64,000 nt of DNA from Klebsiella pneumoniae (GTDB taxonomy: Bacteria; Pseudomonadota; Gammaproteobacteria; Eutrophobiales; Eutrophobiaceae): the NCBI GenBank assembly GCA_945878555.1, contig CAMDWI010000007.1:1-64000 (forward strand), in the 5' to 3' direction. The notes under the pieces were generated by a model, which had not been told where the DNA came from, ran no database searches, and saw only the letters and a list, made by a program, of their open reading frames with translations. Made by a program: the position numbers and the translations under genes. Of the stretch, positions 55,077-64,000 are shown in pieces. Position 1 is the stretch's first letter. The number at the start of each line of letters is the position of its first letter.

Positions 55077-56137
55077 TAGTCAAAACTCCTTAATGCCAGA
55101 CCACACGCGACCATCATTGCCGGGGCATCATTCTGCAGCGACTGCGCGGGGACTTTCGATGCCAGGGCCATATTTGCAAACGGATTGGCTATCATCGTCG
55201 GAACGCCGAGTTTTGATTCGACCAGTTCGCTGATTCCGATAATTGAAGCACATCCACCTGCCAGCAACAGATAGTCGATATTTGCTATCTGGCTGGAAGA
55301 AAAGAAAAACTGCTGGGCCCTGCTTATCTGCTGAGCCATATTCTGCTTGAATGGCTCCAGTACCTCCGGGCCATAATTGTCGGGCAGCCCACTTTGTTTC
55401 TTGGCCAGACCTGCCTCTTCATACGACAGGCCATAACGACGCTGGATTTCCTCCGTCAGTTGCGCACCACCAAACTGCTGCTCACGTGAATACACTATCT
55501 TCAGGTTCTCAAATACACTGAATGTTGTAATCGATGAACCGATATCAGCAACTGCAATAATCTTGTTTTCACCACCGCCGAGCTGCTGTTGTGCGATCAA
55601 CCTGACGGTTTTCTCAAGCGCAAACGCCTCGATATCAACAACCTTCGCCTTCAATCCGCCGAGTTCAATGGCACCGACCCTTGCTTCTACATTATCTGCG
55701 CGTGATGCTGCGAGCATCACGTTGACGCGATCAGGATTGTTGTCCACCTGACCTACAATCTCGAAATCCATTGCCACGTCTTCAAGCGGGAACGGTATAT
55801 ATTGATCTGCTTCAATCTGGATCTGGCTTTCCATCTCACCATCAGACAGGTTGGAGGGCATCTCGATAATTTTTGTAATTACCGACGAGCCAGCGACAGC
55901 AGCGGCAGCAAACTTCAGTTTTGTCCCGGATTTTTTTACAACCTTGACTATGGCCTCGCCTACGGCGGGAATATCGGCTATATTCTTGTCTACCACAGAA
56001 TTTGGCGGTATTGGTTCAACACCGTAGCTTTCTACACGATATGTATCCCCGCTGCGCGTTAGTTCGAGCAGTTTTACTGCGGTTGCACTGATATCCAGAC
56101 CCAATAGTGGCAACGATTTTTTCTTGAATGGGAACAC
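55076..56137 (-). CDS. pilM: Type IV pilus assembly protein PilM
   Basis: The 353-residue actin-like cytoplasmic ATPase has LGLDISATAVKLLEL (phosphate-1 loop), VADIGSSITTFSV (phosphate-2) and LLLAGGCASI (adenosine motif). It polymerises or docks under the membrane to hold PilN. It is the first gene of pilMNOPQ and is divergent from the mrcA gene, as in Pseudomonas. Confidence 0.96.
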   Translation of the reverse strand: MFPFKKKSLPLLGLDISATAVKLLELTRSGDTYRVESYGVEPIPPNSVVDKNIADIPAVGEAIVKVVKKSGTKLKFAAAAVAGSSVITKIIEMPSNLSDGEMESQIQIEADQYIPFPLEDVAMDFEIVGQVDNNPDRVNVMLAASRADNVEARVGAIELGGLKAKVVDIEAFALEKTVRLIAQQQLGGGENKIIAVADIGSSITTFSVFENLKIVYSREQQFGGAQLTEEIQRRYGLSYEEAGLAKKQSGLPDNYGPEVLEPFKQNMAQQISRAQQFFFSSSQIANIDYLLLAGGCASIIGISELVESKLGVPTMIANPFANMALASKVPAQSLQNDAPAMMVACGLALRSFD

Positions 56138-56327
56138 AAAATTTTCCTTTTAATGTCGCAAGTTATCACTACATCATGTAACGTAACATTAACTTCCTCC
56201 ATTAACTATAGTCAACAAAAATTTATAAAACAAACCCATATATTTGAAATACAGAAATTGACATGAAAAAAGCACATTTTTCATCAAAAACAGAACATAT
56301 GGTTGTTTTTAATTTAAACTACACAAC

Positions 56328-58799
56328 ATGTTGAGGTTCAGCCTTAAAATCCTGCTATCTTTAATGCTGCTGGGTGTAATTACACTCTCGGTTGTCTCGC
56401 TTATTGTTATTCCCGAATTACCTGATATTGAGGCCTTGCGGGACGTAAAAATGCAGATCCCGCTGCGGATCTACTCACGAGACAGGTCTCTGATTGCCGA
56501 ATTCGGCGAAATGCGGCGTATCCCGGTCGACATTGACCAGACTCCTCAGCAAATGATTAATGCCTTTATCGCGGCAGAAGATGACCGTTTCTACCAGCAT
56601 CCCGGTGTGGACTGGCAGGGCATCCTGCGTGCGGCAATTAATCTGGTATTGACAGGTGAGAAGGCGCAGGGTGGTAGTACCATTACCATGCAGGTTGCCC
56701 GTAATTTTTTTCTCTCGAATGAAAAGTCCTATATGCGCAAGATCAACGAGATATTTCTTGCACTGAAAATTGAACAGGAGTTATCGAAGGCTGAAATTCT
56801 GGAGTTGTATCTGAACAAGATCTATCTCGGTCAGCGTGCCTATGGCATCGGTGCTGCTGCCCAGGTCTATTATGGCAGCACGATACAGGACCTGACGCTG
56901 CCACAGATCGCCACGATTGCCGGTCTGCCCAAGGCGCCATCAACTACGAATCCCGTAACCAGCCGCGAAAAGGCCGGTGAGCGCCGTACCTACGTGCTTG
57001 GAAGAATGCTCGACCTCGGCTTTATCAGTCAGCAGGAATACGAGCAGGCGAAAAATTCACCTGTCACCGGCAGTCTGCATCGACCAGCGGTGCAGATTGA
57101 TGCTCCCTATGTCGCAGAGATGGTCCGCCTGGCCATGGTGGAGAAATACGGTGACGATGCGATGATCGCCGGTTACAAGGTTTATACCACTATCAAGGAC
57201 AAGAACCAGGCCGCTGCAAATAATGCGTTGCGTTCGGCGGTACTCGACTACGATATTCGTCATGGATACCGTGGACCGGAAGGCCAGGTCCAGCTTGATT
57301 CCTCCCGGATGAATGAGAGCGCACCGGCGCTGCTGGAAAAATTTACCGTAATTGCCAACCTGTATCCCGCGATTGTGACTGAAGTACGTGAACAATCCAT
57401 TGCTGCCTATCTGAGTGGTATCGGACAAATTGACATAAGCTGGGACGGACTAAAATGGGCCAGCAGGCAAAAAAACGAAAACTATAAGGGTGCCCCGCCG
57501 AAGACCGCTGCGGAAATCGTTGCACCGGGTGATGTAATCCGGGTCATTGAGGACGATACCGGTAACTGGCGTCTCGCGCAGTTGCCTGATGTAGAAGGTG
57601 CGCTGGTATCAATGGATCCGAATAATGGTGCCACACTTGCACTCGCAGGCGGCTATGATTTTTACCGCAGTAACTTCAATCGGGTGACCCAGGCCAGACG
57701 GCAACCGGGTTCGGGCTTTAAACCATTTGTATACTCAGCCGCGCTGGAAGCGGGATTCACCACGGCCAGTATTATTAATGATGCCCCGCTGGTCAGGGAA
57801 ACCGCCGGTGTGGAAGAGGCGTGGCGACCAGAAAACTACAGCGGCAAGTATTATGGTCCGACCCGCTTTCGTGAGGCACTGATCCAGTCACGTAATATCG
57901 TATCTATCCGACTGCTGGATGCTGTCGGCATCGAGAGGGCGCTGGAACATATTGCCAAATTTGGTTTCGATACAGACAAGTTGCCGCACACATTATCGCT
58001 CGCGCTGGGCAGCGGCGACCTGTCTCCGTGGCAAATGGCCTCGGCCTATTGCGTCTTTGCGAATGGTGGATACAAGGTAGATCCCTATTTCATTGATCGT
58101 ATCGAAGACGATAACGGTAACGTCCTGTTTCAGGAGAACCCGGCGATTGTTTGTGCAAACTGTGCAGAATCAACTCCGCTTACCGGCCTGCCACCAGTTA
58201 ACGATAATTTGCAAGCTGTCAGCCTGGAGGCCGGGACACATACATCAACGACCGACAGCACGCCGAATGAGTCAGTTCTCACCGGACCTCGTTATGCAAA
58301 ACGTGTCGTTGACGCGCAAAATATCTGGATAATGAATTCTATCACCCGTGACGTAGTCCGAAGGGGAACCGCTACGCGCGCACTCGAACTGAAACGTAAT
58401 GACCTGTCTGGCAAGACCGGCACAACCAATGATCAGCATGATGCGTGGTTCTACGGATATAACCCCGCCGTCGTGGCTGTAACCTGGGTAGGCTTTGACA
58501 ATTTTCGCGGTCTGGGGACCAACGAGGTTGGCGGACGGGCGGCGTTGCCAATGTGGATCGACTATATGCGCGTCGCACTGGCCGATGTACCACAATCGAT
58601 ATTGGTTGAGCCTCCCGGTCTGGTCACTGCACGCATTGATCCCACTACAGGCAAACTGGCCAGCGCGGACAATCCGAATGCTATATTCGAGGTTTTCCGT
58701 GCAGGTCACGTTCCTCCTGCAGCCGAGGCCGGGGATAATGGGATGAAATTACCCGGTCCCCAGGGACCACAGACACCTGCACCGCAACAGCTATTCTAG
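56328..58799 (+). CDS. mrcA: Penicillin-binding protein 1A
   Basis: The 823-residue bifunctional enzyme has an N-terminal membrane helix, a glycosyltransferase domain (EDDRFYQHPGVDWQG, GGSTITMQ, LYLNKIYLG) and an OB-like insertion. The transpeptidase domain follows with SGFKPF (the active-site Ser in SxxK) and KTGTTND. It polymerises and cross-links peptidoglycan in the periplasm. It is divergent from pilM across 190 bp. A TTGACA lies at 56258-56263 but has no good partner hexamer. Confidence 0.95.
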   Translation: MLRFSLKILLSLMLLGVITLSVVSLIVIPELPDIEALRDVKMQIPLRIYSRDRSLIAEFGEMRRIPVDIDQTPQQMINAFIAAEDDRFYQHPGVDWQGILRAAINLVLTGEKAQGGSTITMQVARNFFLSNEKSYMRKINEIFLALKIEQELSKAEILELYLNKIYLGQRAYGIGAAAQVYYGSTIQDLTLPQIATIAGLPKAPSTTNPVTSREKAGERRTYVLGRMLDLGFISQQEYEQAKNSPVTGSLHRPAVQIDAPYVAEMVRLAMVEKYGDDAMIAGYKVYTTIKDKNQAAANNALRSAVLDYDIRHGYRGPEGQVQLDSSRMNESAPALLEKFTVIANLYPAIVTEVREQSIAAYLSGIGQIDISWDGLKWASRQKNENYKGAPPKTAAEIVAPGDVIRVIEDDTGNWRLAQLPDVEGALVSMDPNNGATLALAGGYDFYRSNFNRVTQARRQPGSGFKPFVYSAALEAGFTTASIINDAPLVRETAGVEEAWRPENYSGKYYGPTRFREALIQSRNIVSIRLLDAVGIERALEHIAKFGFDTDKLPHTLSLALGSGDLSPWQMASAYCVFANGGYKVDPYFIDRIEDDNGNVLFQENPAIVCANCAESTPLTGLPPVNDNLQAVSLEAGTHTSTTDSTPNESVLTGPRYAKRVVDAQNIWIMNSITRDVVRRGTATRALELKRNDLSGKTGTTNDQHDAWFYGYNPAVVAVTWVGFDNFRGLGTNEVGGRAALPMWIDYMRVALADVPQSILVEPPGLVTARIDPTTGKLASADNPNAIFEVFRAGHVPPAAEAGDNGMKLPGPQGPQTPAPQQLF

Positions 58800-58886
58800 A
58801 CTGACACTGACAACCGTCCATTACCGGCATGATACGATCAGGGTCAACCACCCTGTTACCGGCCCGTAAACCGGAAGAGAAACCTG

Positions 58887-61091
58887 ATGTCCAGACAATC
58901 CGTAGACGCTATTCTGCATATCGTATTACCCGTTCCGGTGCGACATCACTTCGACTATCTGGCAGTTGCTGGCCACTCGGTGCAGCCGGGCACGCGCGTG
59001 CAGGTGCCTTTCGGCAAGAGCAAGCAGGCTGTTGGAATTGTCGTTGATGTATCAGCGACCAGTAAGCTGGAAAACCATCGACTCAAACCGGTTACAAAGG
59101 TGCTCGATGCGCAACCGCTTTTCGATCAGAAGCATCTGAAGCTGTTACGCTGGGCAAGTGATTATTATCACTATCCGCTCGGTGAACTAATATTCAGTAC
59201 GCTACCAGGTATGCTCAAACTGGGGAAAAAGGCCGTCTGGCATGAACAGATGATCTGGCGATTAACCTCAGAGGGGCACGCGGAAAATAACGGCCTGTCT
59301 GTTCGCGCGATCAAGCAGCGCAAGCTGGTAGATCTGTTAAGAGCGTCAATCGCCGGCCTGTCAGACAGCGAGCTGGATGAAAGTGCGCCGGGATGGCGAG
59401 TGGCCATCAAGAGTCTGTGCGACAAGGGACTGGTCACTCGTGTAACAGCCGAACCATCATCTTTAACTGCCGTGGCACTTGCCAACATAACCCTTAATGA
59501 TCAACAGCAACTGGCGTTTGACATCATCCGTGCAAATCTGGATTCCGGCAAACGCATGTTGCTCGACGGCATCACCGGTAGCGGCAAGACCGAGATCTAT
59601 CTTGAAGCCATCAAGAACGTTATTGCCCGGGGTAAGCAGGCAATGATACTTGTGCCTGAGATAGGACTGACTCCGCAACTTGTAAACCGCTTCCGTCAAC
59701 GTATCCACGGCCGTATGGTGGTACTACATTCCGCGCTGTCCGATGGCGAGCGACTGGCCGCCTGGTTGCAAGCGCGTGATGGCAGCGCGAATATCGTGCT
59801 CGGTACACGCTCTGCAATCTGGACGCCGCTGCACAATCCCGGAATATATATTATTGATGAAGAGCATGATCCTTCGTACAAACAACAGGAGAGTTTTCGT
59901 TACTCTGCACGAGATATCGCCATCCTCAGGGCAAATAATGACAATGTCCCGATTATCCTGGGATCGGCCACACCCTCACTGGAATCATTACACAATATTG
60001 ACATCAAGCGGATGGAGCGGATCACCCTGCAGAAGCGTGCTGAAAATGCCGTGTTACCCGAGTTCCGTATTGTAGATATACGCGGACAGAAGGTTACAGG
60101 GGCACTCTCGGAACCGATGGTCAGTGCGATTGACAACGTGCTGAAACAGAAAAAACAGGTGTTGTTATACCTGAACCGCCGCGGCTATTCACCGGTATTA
60201 ATGTGTCACGGCTGTGGCTGGATAGGAAAGTGTAGGCGCTGCGACGTCCCCTACACTGTACACAAATTACGCAACAGCCTGATCTGCCACCACTGTGGCA
60301 CGCAACAGGCGGTGCCAGCAAACTGCCCGGAGTGTCTCGACGGTGAACTGGTAAATATAGGATATGGCACAGAACGCCTGACCGAGGTGTTACGCGAACG
60401 CTTTCCCAACGCTCGAATTTTACGCGTTGATCGTGACAGCACCCGGCGCAAGGGTTCGATGGAAAAATACCTCGACAGTATTCGCGCCGGCGAAACAGAC
60501 ATTCTGGTTGGTACACAAATGCTGGCAAAGGGACACCACCTGCCCGGCATTACCCTGGTTGGAATCATTGACGCCGACCGTGGTTTATACAGCGCCGACT
60601 TCAGGGCCAGCGAAAGAATGGCACAGAACATCATCCAGGTCAGCGGCAGGGCTGGCCGAGCCAGTGATCCCGGTACAGTCATGATCCAGACCCACTTTCC
60701 GGAACATCCATTTTTAAATGCGCTGATCAGACGTGACTATCATACGTTTGCCCGGATGCTGCTCGACGAACGTCGTTCAACCGGCCTGCCACCGTTTTCC
60801 TGTCTGGCACTGCTGCGGGCGGAATCATTTGAGCAAAATCTGCCCTTGCAATTCCTGACTGCTGCCCGCTCATTGCTGGACACTATCGAACAACCCGTCC
60901 AGACATTCGGCCCGTTCCCTGCACCGGTGGAAAAACGCGCTGGCAGGTTCCGCTTTCAGCTGCTGTTACAGTCAGACAACCGCCCTGCCCTGCAAAAGGT
61001 GTTACAACCCTGGGTACGCCAACTGGATAATCTGAAGGAAGGCAAAAAAATTCGCTGGTCGGTGGATGTAGATCCGCTGGAAATGCTATAA
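58887..61091 (+). CDS. priA: Primosomal replication protein N' (PriA helicase)
   Basis: The 734-residue helicase has a 3'-binding N-domain, Walker A GITGSGKTEIY, DEEHD, and eight cysteines for two zinc sites (CHGCGWIGKCRRC, CHHCG, CPEC) inserted in the helicase core. It restarts stalled replication forks. Its start follows mrcA by about 90 bp. No other primosome genes are near. Confidence 0.96.
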   Translation: MSRQSVDAILHIVLPVPVRHHFDYLAVAGHSVQPGTRVQVPFGKSKQAVGIVVDVSATSKLENHRLKPVTKVLDAQPLFDQKHLKLLRWASDYYHYPLGELIFSTLPGMLKLGKKAVWHEQMIWRLTSEGHAENNGLSVRAIKQRKLVDLLRASIAGLSDSELDESAPGWRVAIKSLCDKGLVTRVTAEPSSLTAVALANITLNDQQQLAFDIIRANLDSGKRMLLDGITGSGKTEIYLEAIKNVIARGKQAMILVPEIGLTPQLVNRFRQRIHGRMVVLHSALSDGERLAAWLQARDGSANIVLGTRSAIWTPLHNPGIYIIDEEHDPSYKQQESFRYSARDIAILRANNDNVPIILGSATPSLESLHNIDIKRMERITLQKRAENAVLPEFRIVDIRGQKVTGALSEPMVSAIDNVLKQKKQVLLYLNRRGYSPVLMCHGCGWIGKCRRCDVPYTVHKLRNSLICHHCGTQQAVPANCPECLDGELVNIGYGTERLTEVLRERFPNARILRVDRDSTRRKGSMEKYLDSIRAGETDILVGTQMLAKGHHLPGITLVGIIDADRGLYSADFRASERMAQNIIQVSGRAGRASDPGTVMIQTHFPEHPFLNALIRRDYHTFARMLLDERRSTGLPPFSCLALLRAESFEQNLPLQFLTAARSLLDTIEQPVQTFGPFPAPVEKRAGRFRFQLLLQSDNRPALQKVLQPWVRQLDNLKEGKKIRWSVDVDPLEML

Positions 61092-61187
61092 CATCCACGC
61101 CCGTTAACCACAGCACCTGCGCCAATTAAACCTAATCAGTTAACAGTGATCAGGATATAATCAGGATCTGAAGCCGGAACACTATTA

Positions 61188-62939
61188 ATGAAAGAACTAA
61201 TTGCAAACAACCTGACCATCGCCGTAACCCGCTTTCTCGCAGAGCAGCAGATCCATCTTGACGCCGTACCGACGGTAGTAATTGATCATGTGAAAGACAA
61301 CCGCCACGGCGATCTGGCATCGAATATTGCCATGATCCTCGCCAAGCCCGTCGGCATGCCCCCACGCAAGGTAGCCGAAGGCATACTGGCACTGTTACCT
61401 CAGATACCGGTCGTGGAAAAGACCGAGATCGCGGGCCCGGGCTTTATCAATTTTTTCCTGTCCAAGACAGCACATCTGCAGGTCGTCCCGGATATCCTCG
61501 CTGAAGGAAGTCTTTATGGTAAATCAACCGCAGGTAATGGGCATAAAATCCTGCTTGAATTTGTCTCCTCCAACCCGACGGGCCCCATCCACATCGGCCA
61601 TGGTCGTGGTGCAGCCTATGGTTCAGTACTGGCCCGTCTGCTGACCGAGGCCGGATACGCTGTCACCACTGAATATTATGTGAACGATGCTGGCAGACAG
61701 ATGGACATCCTCGCCACCAGTGTCTGGCTGAGGCTGTTACAGATCCGTCACCGCCTGCAATTCAGCTTTCCGGCAAATGCCTATCAAGGTAAATATATTG
61801 AAGACATTGCCAGCGGCTATATGCGTTCAAACCAGACTGTCGCCGTACCCGATGTAACTGCCCTGCGCAACCTGCTGGACGAACAGATTGATGATGACAC
61901 AAAAATCGACCTGGTTATTGCCTTCGCCAGGTCGGCGCTGGGTCAGCAGGTCTATGGCTCACTGTTTGACTATACACTTGACGAGATCCTGGGCGAGATC
62001 AGGGAAGACCTGTCTGAGTTCGGGGTCAGCTTCGACAACTGGTTTTCGGAACGCTCGCTGATCAAAAGTGGTGCCGTAGATAACTGCATTACCCGCCTGC
62101 AAGCAGCCGGAGATATTTATGAACAGGACGGTGCGATGTGGTTCCGTTCAACTAAATACGGCGATGAAAAGGATCGTGTCGTCATACGCGAGAACGGCCA
62201 GGCAACCTATTTTGCCTCGGATATTGCCTACCATCAGGACAAGTATGACCGTGGGTTCGATGAGATTATCGATATCTGGGGCGCGGACCATCACGGCTAT
62301 ATCCCGCGGGTCAAGGGTGCCATTATCGCCATGGGCCAGGACCCGGCCAAACTGACGGTACTGCTGGTGCAGTTTGCCACACTGTATCGCGGTGGACAGA
62401 AACTCCAGATGTCGACACGGTCAGGTGAGTTCGTGACACTGAAACAATTAAGGACGGATGTTGGCAACGATGCTGCCCGCTTCTTTTATGTAACCCGCAA
62501 GTCTGAACAGCATCTCGATTTTGACCTGGATCTGGCCAAGTCGAAATCAAATGAGAATCCGGTATATTATATCCAGTATGCCCACGCGCGTATCGCCAGT
62601 GTGTTCAAGCAAATGCAGGACCGCGGACTTGATTTTGATCCCGCCGTAACAGCACCACAGTTGTCAGTTCTGTCCGAACCTCAGGAGCTGGAGCTGATCA
62701 AGACATTGTCACGTTACCGCGAAATAATCGTCACTGCGGCAACTAACCGCGAACCTCATATGCTGGCGTTTTACCTGCGCGATCTCGCCAACGACTTTCA
62801 TACCTATTACAACTCGTGCCAGTTCCTCGTTGAGGATATAAATATACGCCGGGCAAGGTTATGCCTGATCAAGGCGACACAACAGGTCATCCGCAACGGG
62901 CTGATGCTGCTCGGTGTCAACGCACCGGAGGAAATGTAA
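61188..62939 (+). CDS. argS: Arginyl-tRNA synthetase
   Basis: The 583-residue class I synthetase has the N-terminal additional domain, the HIGH motif (SSNPTGPIHIGHGRG), the MSTRSG equivalent of KMSKS, and the DALR anticodon-binding domain. It charges tRNA-Arg. Its TAA overlaps the ATG of the next gene by one base, which implies coupled translation with the SPOR protein. Confidence 0.97.
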   Translation: MKELIANNLTIAVTRFLAEQQIHLDAVPTVVIDHVKDNRHGDLASNIAMILAKPVGMPPRKVAEGILALLPQIPVVEKTEIAGPGFINFFLSKTAHLQVVPDILAEGSLYGKSTAGNGHKILLEFVSSNPTGPIHIGHGRGAAYGSVLARLLTEAGYAVTTEYYVNDAGRQMDILATSVWLRLLQIRHRLQFSFPANAYQGKYIEDIASGYMRSNQTVAVPDVTALRNLLDEQIDDDTKIDLVIAFARSALGQQVYGSLFDYTLDEILGEIREDLSEFGVSFDNWFSERSLIKSGAVDNCITRLQAAGDIYEQDGAMWFRSTKYGDEKDRVVIRENGQATYFASDIAYHQDKYDRGFDEIIDIWGADHHGYIPRVKGAIIAMGQDPAKLTVLLVQFATLYRGGQKLQMSTRSGEFVTLKQLRTDVGNDAARFFYVTRKSEQHLDFDLDLAKSKSNENPVYYIQYAHARIASVFKQMQDRGLDFDPAVTAPQLSVLSEPQELELIKTLSRYREIIVTAATNREPHMLAFYLRDLANDFHTYYNSCQFLVEDINIRRARLCLIKATQQVIRNGLMLLGVNAPEEM

Positions 62940-63583
62940 TGGCGAGAGACTATAAAAACGCCGCCAGCAAAAAACATGACAACGCACCGGGACCGTTACG
63001 TAACCTGTTACCCTTTATTACCGGTCTGGCACTTGGTTTGCTGGCCACATTTATAATCTATCTCAGCCAACAGGATGACTCCTGGTCGCCGTTTCAGGGC
63101 AAAACCGAACCGTCGCAGGTTCAGCCTACCACGCCCGACACGCCGGTCACCGAACAGACGACAGCGGTCAATCCTGCACCGGCAGCCAACGCTGAAACCG
63201 CCATACCTGCACCCCGTTTCGATTTCTATAACATCCTGCCCAACAAGGAACTCAGCATCTCTGAATGGGAAGCAGAGGCGCCGGTCGTCGAACCTCAGGG
63301 TCAGACACCTGAAGACGCCAACAGTGTCTATATCCTGCAGGTCGGTTCTTTCAAGCAGATGGAAGCGGCTGATCAGGTCAGGGCACAGATTGCCATCGTC
63401 GGCGTCACCGCTGATATCCAGCGTGTCGTCATCAACGGCCAGGACAGCCTGTACCGCGTCCGCGTCGGCCCGTTTACAGACCAGCAAAAACTGAACGAGG
63501 CACGATCACGCCTGCAGCAGAATGGTATTGAGTTCATGCTGCTGAAACTGCAGGCCGATGACCCGAGGGCCAGCAGACCGTAG
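62939..63583 (+). CDS. SPOR-domain membrane protein (FtsN-like position next to argS)
   Basis: The 214-residue protein has one membrane helix (about 24-42), a Pro/Thr/Ala-rich periplasmic linker and a C-terminal SPOR domain (about 140-212; YILQVGSFKQMEAADQVRAQ) that binds glycan strands without stem peptides at the septum. argS-SPOR (often named ftsN) is a conserved pair in gammaproteobacteria. A longer frame from 62861 lies inside argS and is not likely. It may act in septal peptidoglycan synthesis. Confidence 0.9.
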   Translation: MARDYKNAASKKHDNAPGPLRNLLPFITGLALGLLATFIIYLSQQDDSWSPFQGKTEPSQVQPTTPDTPVTEQTTAVNPAPAANAETAIPAPRFDFYNILPNKELSISEWEAEAPVVEPQGQTPEDANSVYILQVGSFKQMEAADQVRAQIAIVGVTADIQRVVINGQDSLYRVRVGPFTDQQKLNEARSRLQQNGIEFMLLKLQADDPRASRP

Positions 63584-63597
63584 GATCGCATAAGATT

Positions 63598-63671
63598 TGG
63601 AGCGGGTGATGGGAATCGAACCCACGCTATCAGCTTGGGAAGCTGAAGTTCTGCCATTGAACTACACCCGC
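63598..63671 (-). tRNA. tRNA-Gly(CCC)
   Basis: On the minus strand this gene of 74 bases (with CCA) folds with acceptor stem GCGGGTG/CACCCGC, D-stem GTTC/GAAC, anticodon stem TCAGC/GCTGA and loop TTCCCAA (anticodon at 63637-63639). It resembles E. coli glyU. Confidence 0.95.
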
Positions 63672-64000
63672 CGGGGAAAAACAGGGACCATGACTCTGGC
63701 CTGACACATATACCGCCACCGTGACACACTGCTAGTTCCAACTTCCCGTTATCTTAGGCAGACAGTTCAGGTAAAATCAATGCCAGCTGAAAAAACGGTC
63801 AGGTATCATTGAAAATGCGCTGTTTTTGCGGTTTTAGTGTACTATTACCACCGTAACATGGATGAACTTCAGGTCCGCTACCAATATGACCTGGTAATTA
63901 TATAAAATAATCAATAAGAATCATGTGGTTACATTAAAGCCAATTACCGATATCCGATGAACAAGCCGGACCAGAATGTATTATGACCTCAAACACCACC
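63672..64000. other. Window end, about 330 bp, no assigned gene
   Basis: No frame is long enough to call. A nine-codon frame from 63957 overlaps an ATG at 63983 by ATGA, and that frame (MTSNTT...) runs off the window. It could be the start of a gene, but there is no ribosome site and too little sequence to judge. Confidence 0.35.

Noticed and set aside
1-64000. CRISPR array, rRNA operon, prophage or complete IS element
   Set aside because: No regularly spaced repeats, rRNA sequence, transposase or phage structural gene was found in the window.

Overview
The window is one contiguous piece of a gammaproteobacterial chromosome of roughly 50% GC. This is inferred from the order pilQPONM / mrcA (divergent), aroK-aroB, gltB-gltD-hemE and miaB-ybeZ-ybeY-ybeX-lnt, from a crp gene next to a divergent yhfA-like osmC gene, and from an E. 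coli-like tRNA-Met and tRNA-Gly(CCC). The ordering resembles Pseudomonas and Chromatiales-type genomes. I cannot name a species.

Left part (1-13800). After the tail of an EamA-type permease come two minus-strand operons. The first (6183 to 310) has the content and order of the mxaR-S-A-C-K-L accessory genes of methanol oxidation: MoxR ATPase, DUF58, MxaA-like, vWA, MxaK-like, vWA. No methanol dehydrogenase gene is present. The second (12583 to 6680) encodes a HEAT-repeat protein, two paralogous exported SLH-like proteins, an FtsE-like ATPase that apparently starts at a non-AUG codon, a short FtsX-like permease, and an exported coiled-coil protein of PcsB/EnvC type whose C-terminus is not a peptidase. 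A His-rich exported LolA-like protein lies just upstream. This pair of envelope operons is the best candidate for an undescribed system.

Middle (14000-35000). This part holds an Ada-like methyltransferase without the N-Ada domain, a cold-shock pair (csp and deaD, divergent) and a Zur-box-controlled zinc-uptake locus (small CxxC protein plus ZnuD-like TonB receptor). Next come TusA, a REC-PAS-LuxR regulator, yhfA/crp and an elongator tRNA-Met whose 3' end is duplicated around a 1.1-kb higBA mini-island. An accessory stretch follows (methyltransferases, DUF885 protein, a PEP-CTERM protein with a sigma-54 promoter), then a 4-hydroxybenzoate block (pobA, AEC carrier, PcaK-like MFS).

Right part (35300-64000). 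This is housekeeping: miaB-ybeZ-ybeY-ybeX-lnt, hemE/gltD/gltB, dgt/aroB/aroK, pilQPONM, mrcA, priA, argS, a SPOR protein and tRNA-Gly. Two copies of an unusual structured repeat (17681-17855 and 40617-40813) both sit between convergent genes. Each copy is enclosed by its own different long palindromic stem.
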